Origin: Macrothele yani | Lineage: Eukaryota > Arthropoda > Arachnida > Araneae > Macrothelidae | Assembly (NCBI GenBank): GCA_039090855.1 | Contig: CM077011.1 | Coordinates: forward strand, 19,903,001-19,967,000 | Length of the DNA stretch: 64,000 bases | Direction: 5' to 3' | In this document: positions 9,561-20,487 of the stretch, in pieces | Numbering within the stretch: position 1 is the stretch's first letter | How the letters are laid out: each line of letters opens with the position of its first letter | Notes under the pieces: generated by a model | Told to the model about the DNA's origin: nothing | Database searches by the model: none | Seen by the model: only the letters and a program-made list of their open reading frames with translations | Translations under genes and position numbers: made by a program

Positions 9561-10630
9561 AATTCGTTTCCTATAGCAGTTTTGCGAATTTACCCAGAAA
9601 TCATGTTCATCGCAGCCGAGAATTCTGCGGCACTTGTTTATTCCCAACTACTTTGAAACTTTTACTTTCAAAAATAATTTATATGCATGTGACGTGTAAT
9701 ACCAAATTAATTTTGTTTTGTGCAAAGGCGCTTTACGTATTGCAGCGGAAAGCAAGGGACGAAAAGAAAGAAAGAACCGAGAAAATACGTCCTTTCTACG
9801 TCCCAGAGAACGTTGATTCTGCGCCATAAACATAGATTATTTTCTCCTCGAGGAGCTTTTTCCTTAAGAAGTGACAAAAAAACCGATATCGTATTTTAGT
9901 TGAGTAATTGCAAATTACCCTGTTATCATGTCGTGTTTTAGAAGTGCAGTGAAAAAAGACTACTTCTTTTTTTATCCCCCTGTTCATTGTACAGGTGGTT
10001 CTTTTGATAAGTTGCCATTCGCGGGAAGTTAGTTCTGCGTGAAATTCTCTATCTCCGAACGCTAGAGTGACCAGTTCAGCATGAGCGGAAGACGCACCAC
10101 TCACTGGAGGGAGAAAGAGACCTTCTTTGTAGTAAGAACACCATTTCATGGCCGAGCGGTCAGACTAGGACCGAGTGGCGTCGGTGTCCTGCGGGGAGAG
10201 CAGAATCCGCAGATACGAGATGAACAATGGCCTCGGAGAGAGAAGGTAATGTTCGAAGGGGGAGCAAATGAGAAGAATGCTTCCGGTCTCATTTTTGTTT
10301 CTTTCAAACTCACGACGCTGGAAGATTCTTCTCGTGTCCTTCTCCTTACTTTTCTTCCAGCTCGAGTTTAAGATCCGTTTTCCCAATTTTTCACTTTTTT
10401 CCTTTTTCAGAAATCCATGCTCCTTCATTCTCGCAAGCACTATTTCAGGAACGAAGAAAAAAGTGAAAACTGTCTTAAGAAGCAGCACATATAACTACCT
10501 AATATTATGCAAATTTAATTGATTTATATTTCTTCGCGTCAAAAATTTTTAGAAAAACTATAGGGACCGGTGCATGCGAACAAGTTGCCAAAGAAAGAGA
10601 AAGTAAAACGCAGAAGAGCGGCTTCATTTT
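9560..10630. other. No gene seen
   Basis: Contains several overlapping frames of 80-117 codons on both strands with low-complexity Phe/Leu/Lys content, none with a recognisable domain. A box-A-like TGGCCGAGCGG near 10151 lacks a matching box B. Confidence 0.55.
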
Positions 10631-10641
10631 ACTTTTTTTTA

Positions 10642-10669
10642 GCACGTCTTTTGTAAAAAAAGACCGTGC
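10642..10669 (+). other. Family A leader hairpin
   Basis: GCAC/GTGC and GTCTTTT/AAAAGAC form an 11-bp stem with a single bulged C at 10665 and a five-base loop. The copy at 55058-55084 makes the same stem with a bulged T at the same place, so the fold is kept between copies. Confidence 0.75.
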
Positions 10670-10827
10670 GTATGTTATCGGTTTGTCCGTCCGTTTGTCC
10701 GTCCGTCTGTAGACACGCTATCTCTGCAACTTTTTGTCTGATTTGTAAAATTCTTTTTCCATTAGGAAGCCTGAAATCTGCAAATGATGATCCTTTATTT
10801 CGTTTTTTTTTACGATGTACAATTTCG

Positions 10828-12517
10828 CCACCAGAGGGCGTAAATGCAGATGGTCGAATTCAAAACTGCGTTTTATTCCATACATTTGCTTATAAACATC
10901 CGATTGAAAAAATATTTTATTTTTCGATCCCATTTATGTCGAAGAGTATTTTAGACGCATTTACTTTTCAAATTACGCATAGATTTTCCGCTAGGAGGCG
11001 TAAAAGTTAATTACGTTTTCCCCGATAAATCTTCTAAAACTCCGATTTGAAATTTTTTTCTTCAGAAGATACAGCTCCTGACCGAAAATCTTTTGCATAT
11101 ATTTCTAATTTTTGGTAAATAATATATTTGGCCACTAGGGGGCGTAAGTGTTAATTTTTTCTTCTGATGTATTTACCATAAAATCTAAGCTTCTAAAATA
11201 TTGATTGAAAAAATTATTTCGTGGACCGATGCCACTCACGCCGATAAAGTTTTCGAAATATTTTCTTCTTAAAATAGTCTATGGTTTCTCCGCCACTGGG
11301 CGTAGACGTATATCTTATTTTTGTCAATATCTCTACTTCAAGAATTCCGATTTGAAAAATTTCTTCTTTGTTGGATAATGTTTTCAGTGTGACATGTTTT
11401 TCATATAATCTCAAAATTTGCAAGTTATTCATAGAATTTCCGCTAGGGGGCGTAAAGGTAAATTGCGGTTTCCCCTATATCTCTGCTTCTAAATGTCCGA
11501 CTTGAAAAATTCTTTCTGCCACGGATACAGCTCCTAATGCGAAATCTTTTGCTCATAATTTCTAATTTTTGTAAAAATGGTTTGGCCACCAGGCGGCGTA
11601 AGTCTTTATTTCCCTTCTGATGTATTTGCAGCAAAATATGAGCTTCTAAATTCTCGATTGAAAAAACATGGTTTATAGACCGATACTAATGTCGACAATC
11701 CTTTTAGGAACATTTTCTTTCAAAAAAAAAAAACGCATAGTTTCTACGTCAGGGGTCGTAGATGCGTATCTTATTTTTGTCAATATCTCTACTAATAGGA
11801 GTCCGATTTGAAAAATTTCTTCTTTGTTGGATAGTGTCTCCAGTGTGCATGTTTTTCATATAATTTCAAAATTTTCAAGTAATTCACTGACTTTCCGCTA
11901 GGGGGCGAAAATGTAAATTGCGTTTCCTTTTATATCTCTGCTTCTAAATCACCGGTTTGAAAAATTCTTTGAGCACCTGATACAGCTCTAGATGGGAAAT
12001 CATTTTTAGATAATCTCATATTTTTTGTATAAAATGGCCTGGCCACCAGGTGGCGTAAGTCTTCATTTCCGCTTCTGATATATTTGCAGCAAAATATGGG
12101 CTTCTAAAATCTTGATTGAAAAAAAAAAGGCGTTTGTCGACCGATACCACTCATGTCAGCACACCTTCTAAGAACATTTTCTTTTTAAAATAAAGCATGG
12201 TTTCTACGCCAAGCGACGTAGATGTATATCTTATTTTTGTCAATATCTCAACTTCTAGGAGTCCGATTTGAAAAATTCCTTCTTTGTTGGATAGTGTTTC
12301 CGATGCGAAATGTTTTTCATATAAATTCACAATTTTTTAAGTAAATCATAGACTTTCCGCTAGGGGACACAAAGGTAAAACTGCGTTTTCTGCGTTATTT
12401 CTGCTTCTAAAACTCCGATTTGAAACATTCTTCCTGTATCGCATACACCATCTGATGGAAAATATTTTTCATATAATTTCTGATGTTTGGTAAAGAATGG
12501 TTTGGCCACCAGGGGGC
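10828..12517 (+). promoter_or_regulatory. Array of CTCF-core-like motifs
   Basis: Exact matches to the animal CTCF core CCASYAGRKGGC at 10828-10839, 11132-11143, 12043-12054 and 12506-12517. One-mismatch matches lie at 11440, 11586, 11895, 12664 and 12811. By my arithmetic, a 12-mer of this degeneracy is expected about 0.1 times by chance on both strands of 64 kb. The sites are not independent, since they sit at the same point of related monomers. Binding is not shown. Confidence 0.4.
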
Positions 12518-13027
12518 ATAAGAATTAATTTCTGCTTCTGATGTATTTGTAGCAAAATCTGGGCTCCTGAAAATTTGACTAACTATTTTTTCCTTGGACC
12601 GATACCGCTCATATTAGAAAACCTTTTGATAATACTCTCTTCCTAAAATAAAGCATGGTTTTCCCACCAGGGGACGTAAAGTCGCACCTAATTTTAGTCG
12701 ATATCTCTGTTCTAAGAGTCCGATTTGAAAAATTATTTCTGTGTTGGAGAGCGTTTCCGGTGCGAAATGTTTGTCATATAAATTCATATTTTTCAGAACG
12801 CACAAGTCTGCAACCAGAGGGCGTAAGCTCTCGATTACGTTTATAGCAATGTCTGAAGGATTAAAAACCCGATTGAAAAATGTATTTCTTCCGTCAGATG
12901 CTATTGTTTTCCATACCGGTTCCATTGATTTTGAATAGCTCTGATAAATTCAATGTGCGTCATAACGGATTCAGAAGACATGCTTATTACACCTGAAAGT
13001 TCGGTGTCATCTTTCTTTCTTTTTTTA

Positions 13028-13225
13028 ATGTGACGACCACCATGAGCAACTCAGTGGGCTATTTAAACAGTCACACGTCCCTAATTTGGGGCCACTGGTT
13101 CCAAGGAAGAGAGAGACCCAGCGCCTTACGACAAATGCACCATCCATGCTTCGTCTGGGATTTGAACCTGGACTTATCTCGGTCGGATAATCAGAAGCCA
13201 ACGCGTTGTTTACTGCTCCGCCGGG
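13028..13225 (-). mobile_element. SINE relic, inverted
   Basis: Reverse complement of the tRNA-derived SINE: AACGACCACCATGAGCAACT-like tail first, then a diverged body and a head with box B and box A remnants (GGATTTGAACCTGG). It lies at the end of family A copy A1, in the same relative place as the inverted SINE at 57641. Confidence 0.75.
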
Positions 13226-13431
13226 ACGGTTTATCGAGTTTCCTCATTGCATGTTTTGCACAGCTTATATTTTCTTCTTGCAATATAATTCGACGGACGG
13301 CTGTAAGCATTTGCTCTTTTTTTTCAAGTGAAACTGAGGTTCAAAACTAATATTTTACCTGTACGCCACCACCTTTGGCGCCCATAAAATTGATTATACG
13401 GTAAATTCCGATTTTCAACTTTCATGACGCC

Positions 13432-13471
13432 TAAGAATAGGTAAGAAAATGCATTTTCTTACCTATTCTTA
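13432..13471. repeat. Perfect 40-bp palindrome
   Basis: TAAGAATAGGTAAGAAAATG and its exact reverse complement meet with no spacer at 13451/13452, so the DNA could extrude a cruciform. The right arm is then repeated in tandem downstream. Confidence 0.9.
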
Positions 13472-13590
13472 TATATTTTTTTATGCATTTTCTTACCTAT
13501 TCTTATATATTTTTTTATGCATTTTCTTACCTATTCTTATATATACATTTTCTTACCTATTCTTTTATAAATGCATTTTCTTACCTATAT
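13451..13590. repeat. Short tandem repeat of palindrome arm
   Basis: GCATTTTCTTACCTATTCTT plus an AT-rich tail is repeated about five times with variable length (roughly 25-34 bp). Confidence 0.8.
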
Positions 13591-13605
13591 TATAGCCGGT
13601 GAACG

Positions 13606-13825
13606 CCACTCCGGTGATGTAGTGGTCTAAACAATTGCTTCTGATTACTCGCCTGAGGTTGGTCTGGGTTCGATCCCCGGTGAGATGTGGATGTTGTGTT
13701 TGTCTTACAGCTCTGACTTCCTCTCTTCCTTTGAACTAGTGGCCCTAAATTAGGGACGGGCGACATCTTATAGCCAACTGAGTTGCTCACAGTAGTAGTT
13801 AAACCCCAATAGAAAAAAAAAACAA
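13606..13825 (+). mobile_element. Older SINE copy
   Basis: Same layout as the young copies, with box B GGTTCGATCCC, a diverged box A and a short A-rich tail. Many substitutions and changes in the anticodon-like region indicate greater age. Confidence 0.85.
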
Positions 13826-14140
13826 AACAGGATAACCTATTATTCCAAATTCAAAACCAAAATATCTGTGTCCAAAAAATGTGCTAGAACGCGAAAAAAA
13901 TTGGTGTGTTAAAGACACACCGTTCGTACACGTCCTGCAAATGTCCTAAAATTCTGTTACGGGTCCTTGAATTTTATCCATTCCTTCCTTTTGGTCCCAG
14001 CGAGATGTTTTGTAGTTGAGAATTATTCTGCTGACATAACTTTATGACTAAAAGTTTCCTTTCCCATCCCCTGAAAAATTCGAGGAGAGGGGGCTGTTGG
14101 TTTTCCTGTATGTTAGGTGAACTGAAGCTGTATTATTAGC
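13825..14140. other. No gene seen
   Basis: AT-rich linker between a SINE and family A copy A2. Nothing recognised. Confidence 0.55.
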
Positions 14141-14358
14141 ATCCTTTGCGCTGTATTTATGTTATCACTTTGTCTGTCCGGCTGGGGAGACCATATCTCT
14201 GCAATTATTAGTTGGATTTGTAAAATTCTTTTTGTATTGGGAAGCTTAACATGTGAGAATGATGATCCATTCGTTCCGGGTTTTTCCCCGATGCACAACT
14301 TCGCCCTACAGTGCGCAAATGGGGATCGTATTGAATTTAAAATGCATTTTATTTCATA

Positions 14359-15764
14359 TCATCATCATCGTCAACCATTATCAATCCACTGCTGGACGAA
14401 GGTCTCCCCACGTTTCGTACACAACGGTCTGTCTTGTGCCAGTCTCCTCCATGTCACTCCCGCATACTTTCGAATTTCATCCACCCATCTCTCATGTGGT
14501 CTTCTTCTGGGTCTTTTCCTGTCCCTTGGAATCCAATCTAAAATTTCGGCTGCCCATCGATGATCTGTCCTTCTGGCAGTATGTCCAGCCCATTGCCATT
14601 TCAGGGATTTAACTCTGATCATGATGTCTTCCACTTTTGTCATTTTTCGGATCCACGAGTTCCTCTTCTTATCTCTCCTGGTTACACCAAGCATGCAATT
14701 CTCCATGCTTCTTTGAGTTGTCTGCAGCTTTTGTATGTCTCTTTTAGTTAAGGTCCACGTCTCTGCACCATACGTAAGCACTGGAAGGATGCATTGATCA
14801 AACACTTTTCTTTTAAGACATAATGGCATATTGCTCTTGAAAATTATGCTGTTTCTTCCAAAAGCTCTCCAGGCAAGTTTTGTACGCCGATAAATTTCTT
14901 AATCAATGTGACCCTCACTTGATATCTGCTGTCCAAGATAAACGTACGTGTCTGTTATCTCCAGCTTTTCTCCATCAATCGATAAATCTTCATTTCTTGT
15001 AAAAGCTTTGAACATCACTTTTGTCTTCTGGAAGTTCATTTTGAATCCCACTTCTTTACTCTTGTCAGCAAGTTCCTGGATCATACTCTGTAGCTCTGAT
15101 GGGGTAGTTGCAAAAATGACTATGTCATCAGCAAAACGAAGGTGTGTTAGATAATCTCCATTAACCTTTATCCCTTTGTTTTCCCAGTTCAGTGATTGAA
15201 AGACATTTTCCAATGTGGCATTAAAGAGCTTCGGAGATATGGTGTCACCTTGTCTCACTCCCTTTTCAATTTTTATGTGTGTTGTATTTTCAAACAGCCG
15301 AATCTTTGCACTTGCATTTTCATAGATGTTATTAATAATATTAATGTACGCATCTTCAATACCGCAGGATTTCAGAGCCATTGTAACTGCTGATGGTTTC
15401 ACCGAATCAAAGGCTTTTTCATAATCGATAAAAGCCATGCACAATGGAAGTTCATATTCCCTCGCTCTTTCAATTAGTTCTCTCAGTACGTGGATATGAT
15501 CTATTGTGCTGTAGCCACTCCTGAATTCAGCTTGTTCTCTCGGTTGAGCCATGTCCAGTGTTACCTTCAAACGATGTGAAAGAACTTTAGTGAAAATTTT
15601 ATAAACCACTGATAGGAGGCTGATAGGTCTGTAGTTCCTGAAATCCTCAATGTCACTTTTTTTATGTAGCAGGATCATTGTAGCGTCGTTCTAATCCTCA
15701 AGAATCTTCCCTTCATTAAGGCATCGATTGAAAATATGGGCGAGTACTGTTTCGATTTCTCCAC
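14359..15764 (-). mobile_element. RTE LINE copy 3, 5'-truncated, inside family A
   Basis: The minus-strand RTE 3' half ends in a short (GAT)n tail at 14359-14370. It is flanked by TTCATA at 14353-14358 and 15765-15770, a likely six-base target duplication. Removing it restores a continuous family A monomer, so family A is older than this insertion. Confidence 0.85.
14371..15764 (-). pseudogene. RTE reverse transcriptase, truncated, two nonsense changes
   Basis: Covers the reverse transcriptase and C-terminal domains only. The polymerase motifs AFIDYEKAFDS, GVRQGDTISPKLF and LRFADDIVIFA are present, the last with the catalytic FADD. Compared with copy 2, a TGG-to-TAG change lies near 15690 (EDW to ED-stop) and a GAA-to-TAA change near 14898 (HIDEE to HID-stop). 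No frameshift was found. The natural C-terminus is visible here: ETFVQQWIDNG followed by a stop just before the (GAT)n tail. Confidence 0.9.
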
Positions 15765-16870
15765 TTCATAAATTTGCTTCTAAATATCCAATTGAAAAAA
15801 TTATTTTTCCTTTCGATGACATTTATATCGAAGACTATCTTAGTTACATTTCCTCTTTTAAATAATGCATAAATCTTCCGCTAGGAGGCTTAAAAGGTAA
15901 ATCGCAATATTCCAAATATCTCCGTTTCTAAAAGTCTGATTTGGAAAAAATTCTTCCTGCGTCGGATACAGCTCTTGAAAGGAAATGTTTTGCATATAAA
16001 TTCTCATTTCTGGTAAAGAGTGGTTTGGCCACCATTAGGCGCAAGTGTTTATTTTTGCTTCTGATGCATTTTGCAACAAAATCTGAGCTGAAAACTCGAT
16101 TGAAAAAATTCTTCTGTGACCGATACCTCTTACCTCGGAAAATCTTTTGAGAATACCTCCTGCTCAGTATTGTGCATAATTTTTCCACCAGGGGCGTACA
16201 CGTATATCTTATTTTTGTCCATATTTCTGTTTCTATGAGTCCAATTTGGAAAATGTTTTCTTTGTTGGAGAACATTTTCGATGCGAAAGGTTTTTCATAT
16301 AATTTCAGATATTTCTTAATGGCACAAGTGTGCCTCTAGAGAGCGTAACTTCACGTTTCCGTTTACAGCACTATCTACGGGATTAAAAACCCGGCTGAAA
16401 AATATTATCTTTCGATCACATCTTACAAACTATGAAAACTCCTCATGTGTATTTTCTTCCCAAAGTAAATCACAATTTCGCCGCTAGGGGGCGTAAATAT
16501 TTAAACTATCTTTCTCAATTTCTGTACTTCTAAATGTCCGATTTCAAAAAGTATTTTCACAGCACATACCATTTACCTTATGGAACACTTTAGGTTTGTA
16601 TTTGAGGAGGCTTGAGGTTCACATTTCTGCCGCTAGGTGGTGTTTGTGTACTTCCGTTTGCAGCCTATCTCTGCCTCTAAAAACCCTATTGAGAATTTTT
16701 TTTTTTACTGAATGCCATTCGGTAGAATAAAGATGGAGAATGAATAAGATTTTTGCTACAATAAGAAGATCTTCTTCAAACAATGTACAACTTTTTCCCT
16801 AGGGATTGTAAAGGTCAAAACGTTTTTCTTGCTATCTCTGCTTCCGGGAGATATATTTGAAAAGTTATTT

Positions 16871-17214
16871 TTCCTTAGCATAGCTTTTGCTATGAAGATT
16901 GCTTTTCGCTTGTGTTCAATTTTTTTAAATTATGCAAAAGTTCCTTAGCATAGCTTTTGCTATGAAGAATGCTTTTCGCTTGTGTTCAATTTTTCCATTA
17001 TGCAAAAGTTCCTTAGCATAGCTTTTGCTATGAAGAATGCTTTTCGCTTGTGTTCAATTTTTCCATTATGCAAAATTTCCTTAGCATAGCTTTTGCTATG
17101 ATGAATGCTTTTCGCTTGTGCTCAATTTTTCCATTTTGCAAAATTTCCTTAGCATAGCTTTTGCTATGAAGAATGCTTTTCGCCCGTTTTCAACTTTTCC
17201 ATTATGCAAAATTC
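16871..17214. repeat. Minisatellite, 68-70 bp period, five units
   Basis: Unit starts CCTTAGCATAGCTTTTGCTA at 16873, 16943, 17011, 17079 and 17147. Each unit has a CATAGC/GCTATG hairpin with a TTTT loop. Single copies of the same block occur in family A at 55025 and 56577, so the array is a local expansion of one monomer segment. Confidence 0.9.
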
Positions 17215-17379
17215 TTCTGCTAAAAGGCATAGAGTTTATGGTTCCTTCTATATCTCTTCTTTTAACCATTCGATTTCAAATATCTTTGTCTCTAATACCT
17301 TTCTTCTTCTATTGGAAACGTTTTTTGCGTCATTTGTTAATTTTCATAACATACGTTTTAGCCACTGGTGGAACTAAAT

Positions 17380-20300
17380 GGTGTCACGTCAATTCGTCGC
17401 GTGCGTCAATTCGTCGACTGCGACGATTCGTCGCCTGCGTCAGTTAGTCGCGGGTCAATTCGTCGACCACGACGATTCGTCGAGCGTCAATTCGTCGACT
17501 ACGTCAATTCGTCGCGTTTACAGATTTTTGATACATACAAAACGAATGCAGGAAAACGTACGACGATTTAAAATTTTCGTGAAATCTAGTTTTCATTTCA
17601 CAACCATCAAATTTGGTATCATGAAACTCTAACTTAGACGCTAGACGGCTTTTGGAAGGGTTCAAGCCCAGGGTCAGAGCCCCCCCCCCTCATAAAAAAT
17701 TTCGTAAAATCTACAGTTTTCATTTTAGAACCACAAAATTTGGTATACTATCTCATGGTACTCTAACTTAGACGGTACATTGACAGTTTTCAATTTAGAA
17801 CCACCAAATTTGGTATACTATCTCATGGTACTGTAACTTAGACGGTCAACCGTTTTTGCAAGGGGTTGCAGCCCGGGGGGTAATAGCCCTCCCCCCGTCA
17901 TAAAAAATGCCGTAAAATCTACAGTAATCAATTTAAAACCACCAAATTTGGTATACTATATCATGGTACTGTAACTTACCCGCTAGACGATTTTTTGAAA
18001 GGGTTGCAGCGCGGGGGTAAGCCCCCCCCCCCGCTCATAAAAAAATTCGCGAAATCTACAGTTTTCAATTCAGAACCACCTAATTTGGTATACTATCTCA
18101 TGGTACTCTAACTTGTACGGTAGACCGTTTTTTGCAAGGGGTTGCAGCCCGGGGGATAAGAGCCCCCCGTCATAAAAAATGCCGTAAAATCTACAGTAAT
18201 CAATTTAAAACCACCAAATTTGGTATACTATCTCATGGTACTCTAACTTAGACGGTAGACCGTTTTTGGAAGGGATTGCAGCCCGGGGGGTAAGGGTCTC
18301 CTTCATAAAAAAAAATCGCAAAATCTAGTTTTCAATTCAGAACCACCAAATCTGGTATACTATCTCGTGGTATTCTAACTAGACTGTAGACGGTTTTTGG
18401 AAGCGGTTGGAGCCCGGGGTGTTAGAGCCCCCCCCCCCCACATCAAAATTGCCGTCAAATCTAGTTTTCAATTTAGAACCACCAAATTTGGTGTCATGAA
18501 ACTCTAACTTAGCGGAAGACCGTTTTTGGAACGAATCGGGGGCCAGGAGGTCAGAACTCCCCCCCCCCTTGTACAAAATTATCGTAAAATCTACAGTTTT
18601 CAATTTAGAACCACCAAATTTGGTATACTATCTCATGGTGCTCTAACTTAAACGGTATACGGTTTTTGGAACGGGTCAAGGCCCGGGGGGTAAGTGCCTC
18701 CACATACAAAATTCTTCTTGACAAGTGGTCAGAAGCCAGCCCCTAGAACACTCCGCTGCCGTAGCGGCACACGTTGAAATGTATTTTTCATACGGCCCCA
18801 AACGCTCTTATGGACATACTAGATTGAACTGGACGCAAATAAATCATTAATATAATTTGTACTAGCAGGGATACCAGTTATTTGCCAGGTATATATTACT
18901 ACTTGTGGAATCACCAAGTTCAGCGGGTGAAAGTTAATGAATGAAAAAGATATTCCTGCAATTTTCCAGTAAACTTATTTTAAATTTTTTTATTTAGTTA
19001 ATTTAATTTTGCGAAACAAAAAAGAAAAAGAAAAAGGAATGGGAATACTTACCTTCTAGGAGACATCTATAGAACTGCAGTACATCTGGCGTGTGCTTCT
19101 GTGAATCCCGCGACACAGAAATGCAATGCACCTATGTGATGTCGATTGCGTTCGACTTCATATTGGCATTGATCACCTTTTTCTTACCGTTTTGAATTTT
19201 GAATATCTGGAACTCTCTATGTACATTACATTATATTTCTTCCTGATAAGCCGTTCGTTGGTAGTGAAAGCTAAACTATAATGATTTGTGTTTTTAATAC
19301 ACCATTAAACGCATATTTTTGCACTTTATTGTTATCTACAGTCCCTAACTTAGACCGTAGGTTGGTTAGTTGGTTGGTTGATGGTTTATGGTGCAAGGCC
19401 CTCAAAGGGCCAAAGAGCGCCTTAGAACGTAGATAGGGTGTTCTTAAGAGTAAAAAACGGAACTTTTACGAAAATTTTGTATGGGGCTCCCTTGGACCCG
19501 GGCCCCGACCCCTTCCCAAAACCGTGTACCGTCTAAGTTAGATAACCATGAGTTGTACACCAAATTTGGTTGTTCTAAATGGAAAACTGTAGATTTTACG
19601 AAATTTTTATGAGGAGGGGGAGGGGCTCTCACACCCCGGGTTCCAACCCCTTCCCAAAATCGTCTAGCGTCTAAGTTACAGTTTAATGATACTAAATTTG
19701 GTGGTTCTGAATTGAAAACTGTAGTTCTTAAGAAAATGTTGTGTGTGTGTGCGGGAGGACTCTGACCCCTCTGGCCTTCACCCGTTCCAAAAACCATCGA
19801 CCGTCTAAGTTAGAGTACCATGAGATAGTATACCAAATTTGGTGCTTCTAAGATGTAAACTGCAGATTTTACGAAATTTTTATGAGGGGGCTCCAACCCC
19901 TTCCAAAAACCGTCTAGCGTCTAAGTTAGAGTTTCATGATACCAAATTTGATGGTTCTGAAATGAAAACTAGATTTTACGAACATTTTGTATGTATGGGG
20001 GGGGGGCTCTGACTTCCTGGGCCTTGACCCGTTCCAAAAACTGACAACCGTCTAAGTAGAGTACCATGAGATAGGATACCTGATTTGGTGGTTCTGAATT
20101 GAAAACTGTAGATTTTACGAATATTTTGTGTATGGGGGGCTCTGACCAACCGGGCCTCTGACCCGTTCCAAAAACCGTCTACTGTCTAAAATTTTTAGTG
20201 CCAAAGAAAAAGCGTAATATTCCTATCCTGTCTGAGTATCCAAACTTTATAAATTTGATCAGGGAGGAAGACGTTCGAAATCGTACGTTTTCCTGCATTC

Positions 20301-20478
20301 GTTTTGTATGTAACCAAATCTGTAAACGCGACGAATTGACGTAGTCGACGAATTTGTCCGCGACGAATTGAAGCTCGACGAATCGTCGTGGTCGACGAAT
20401 TGACGAGCGACGAATTGACGCAGGCGACGAATTGACGTAGTCGACGAATTGACGCACGCGACGAATTGACGTAGAACC
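17380..20478. mobile_element. Foldback-type DNA element, 3.1 kb, 9-bp target duplication
   Basis: Bounded by GAACTAAAT at 17371-17379 and 20479-20487. Both ends start GGT, three variable bases, then ACGTCAATTCGTCGCGTGCG inward. The outer 150 bp of each arm is a tandem of 14-17 bp units built on ACGTCAATTCGTCG. Inside lie tandem units of about 120-150 bp with CACCAAATTTGGTATACTAT and a GC-rich CCCGGGGGGTAA block, in opposite orientation in the two arms. A central spacer (about 18720-19440) separates them. No transposase gene is seen. Long inverted repeats built of tandem repeats plus a 9-bp duplication recall Drosophila FB elements, but a MULE-type non-autonomous element is also possible. It interrupts the end of family A copy A2. 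Confidence 0.85.
18720..19440. other. Central spacer of the foldback element
   Basis: Unique sequence between the two inverted arms, with a TTGG-rich stretch at 19368-19385 and CCTCAAAGGGCC nearby. No frame of note. Confidence 0.6.
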
Positions 20479-20487
20479 GAACTAAAT

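Larger units (their letters stand above)
10642..13020 (+). repeat. Tandem family A, copy A1
   Basis: It opens with a run of T, then an 11-bp hairpin with one bulged base (10642-10669), a 12-nt spacer and two GTCCGTCCG motifs. About 15 monomers of roughly 150 bp follow. Each contains TCTCTGCTTCTAAAA or similar, CGATTTGAAAAATT and a CCNCYAGGGGGCGTAA block. The blocks lie near 10828, 10988, 11132, 11291, 11440, 11586, 11745, 11895, 12043, 12206, 12357, 12506, 12664 and 12811. Three monomer types alternate, giving a higher-order unit of about 455 bp. The far end (TTCATAACGGATTCAGAAGA-type sequence, 12940-13020) recurs at 56.9 kb. No protein is encoded. Function unknown. Confidence 0.85.
14140..17370 (+). 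repeat. Tandem family A, copy A2, split by an RTE insertion
   Basis: The leader (TTATGTTATCACTTTGTCTG) and first monomer run to 14358. The array resumes at 15771 with TTTGCTTCTAAATATCC and continues to about 17370. The gap is filled by a 5'-truncated RTE. CCGCTAGGGGGC at 16481 and CCACCAGGGGC at about 16186 mark monomers. The leader hairpin is not recognisable in this copy. The right end is interrupted by the foldback element at 17380. Confidence 0.8.

Noticed and set aside
10148..10210. Possible tRNA-like sequence (TGGCCGAGCGG)
   Set aside because: Box A resembles a Leu/Ser tRNA, but no box B or cloverleaf follows.
10081..10522. Overlapping frames of 84-107 codons on both strands
   Set aside because: No domain, low-complexity composition and mutual overlap. 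Not supported as genes.
13451..13590. CRISPR-like array of short repeats
   Set aside because: Spacers are themselves variants of the repeat and the context is eukaryotic. The same holds for the 55-bp and 34-bp arrays.
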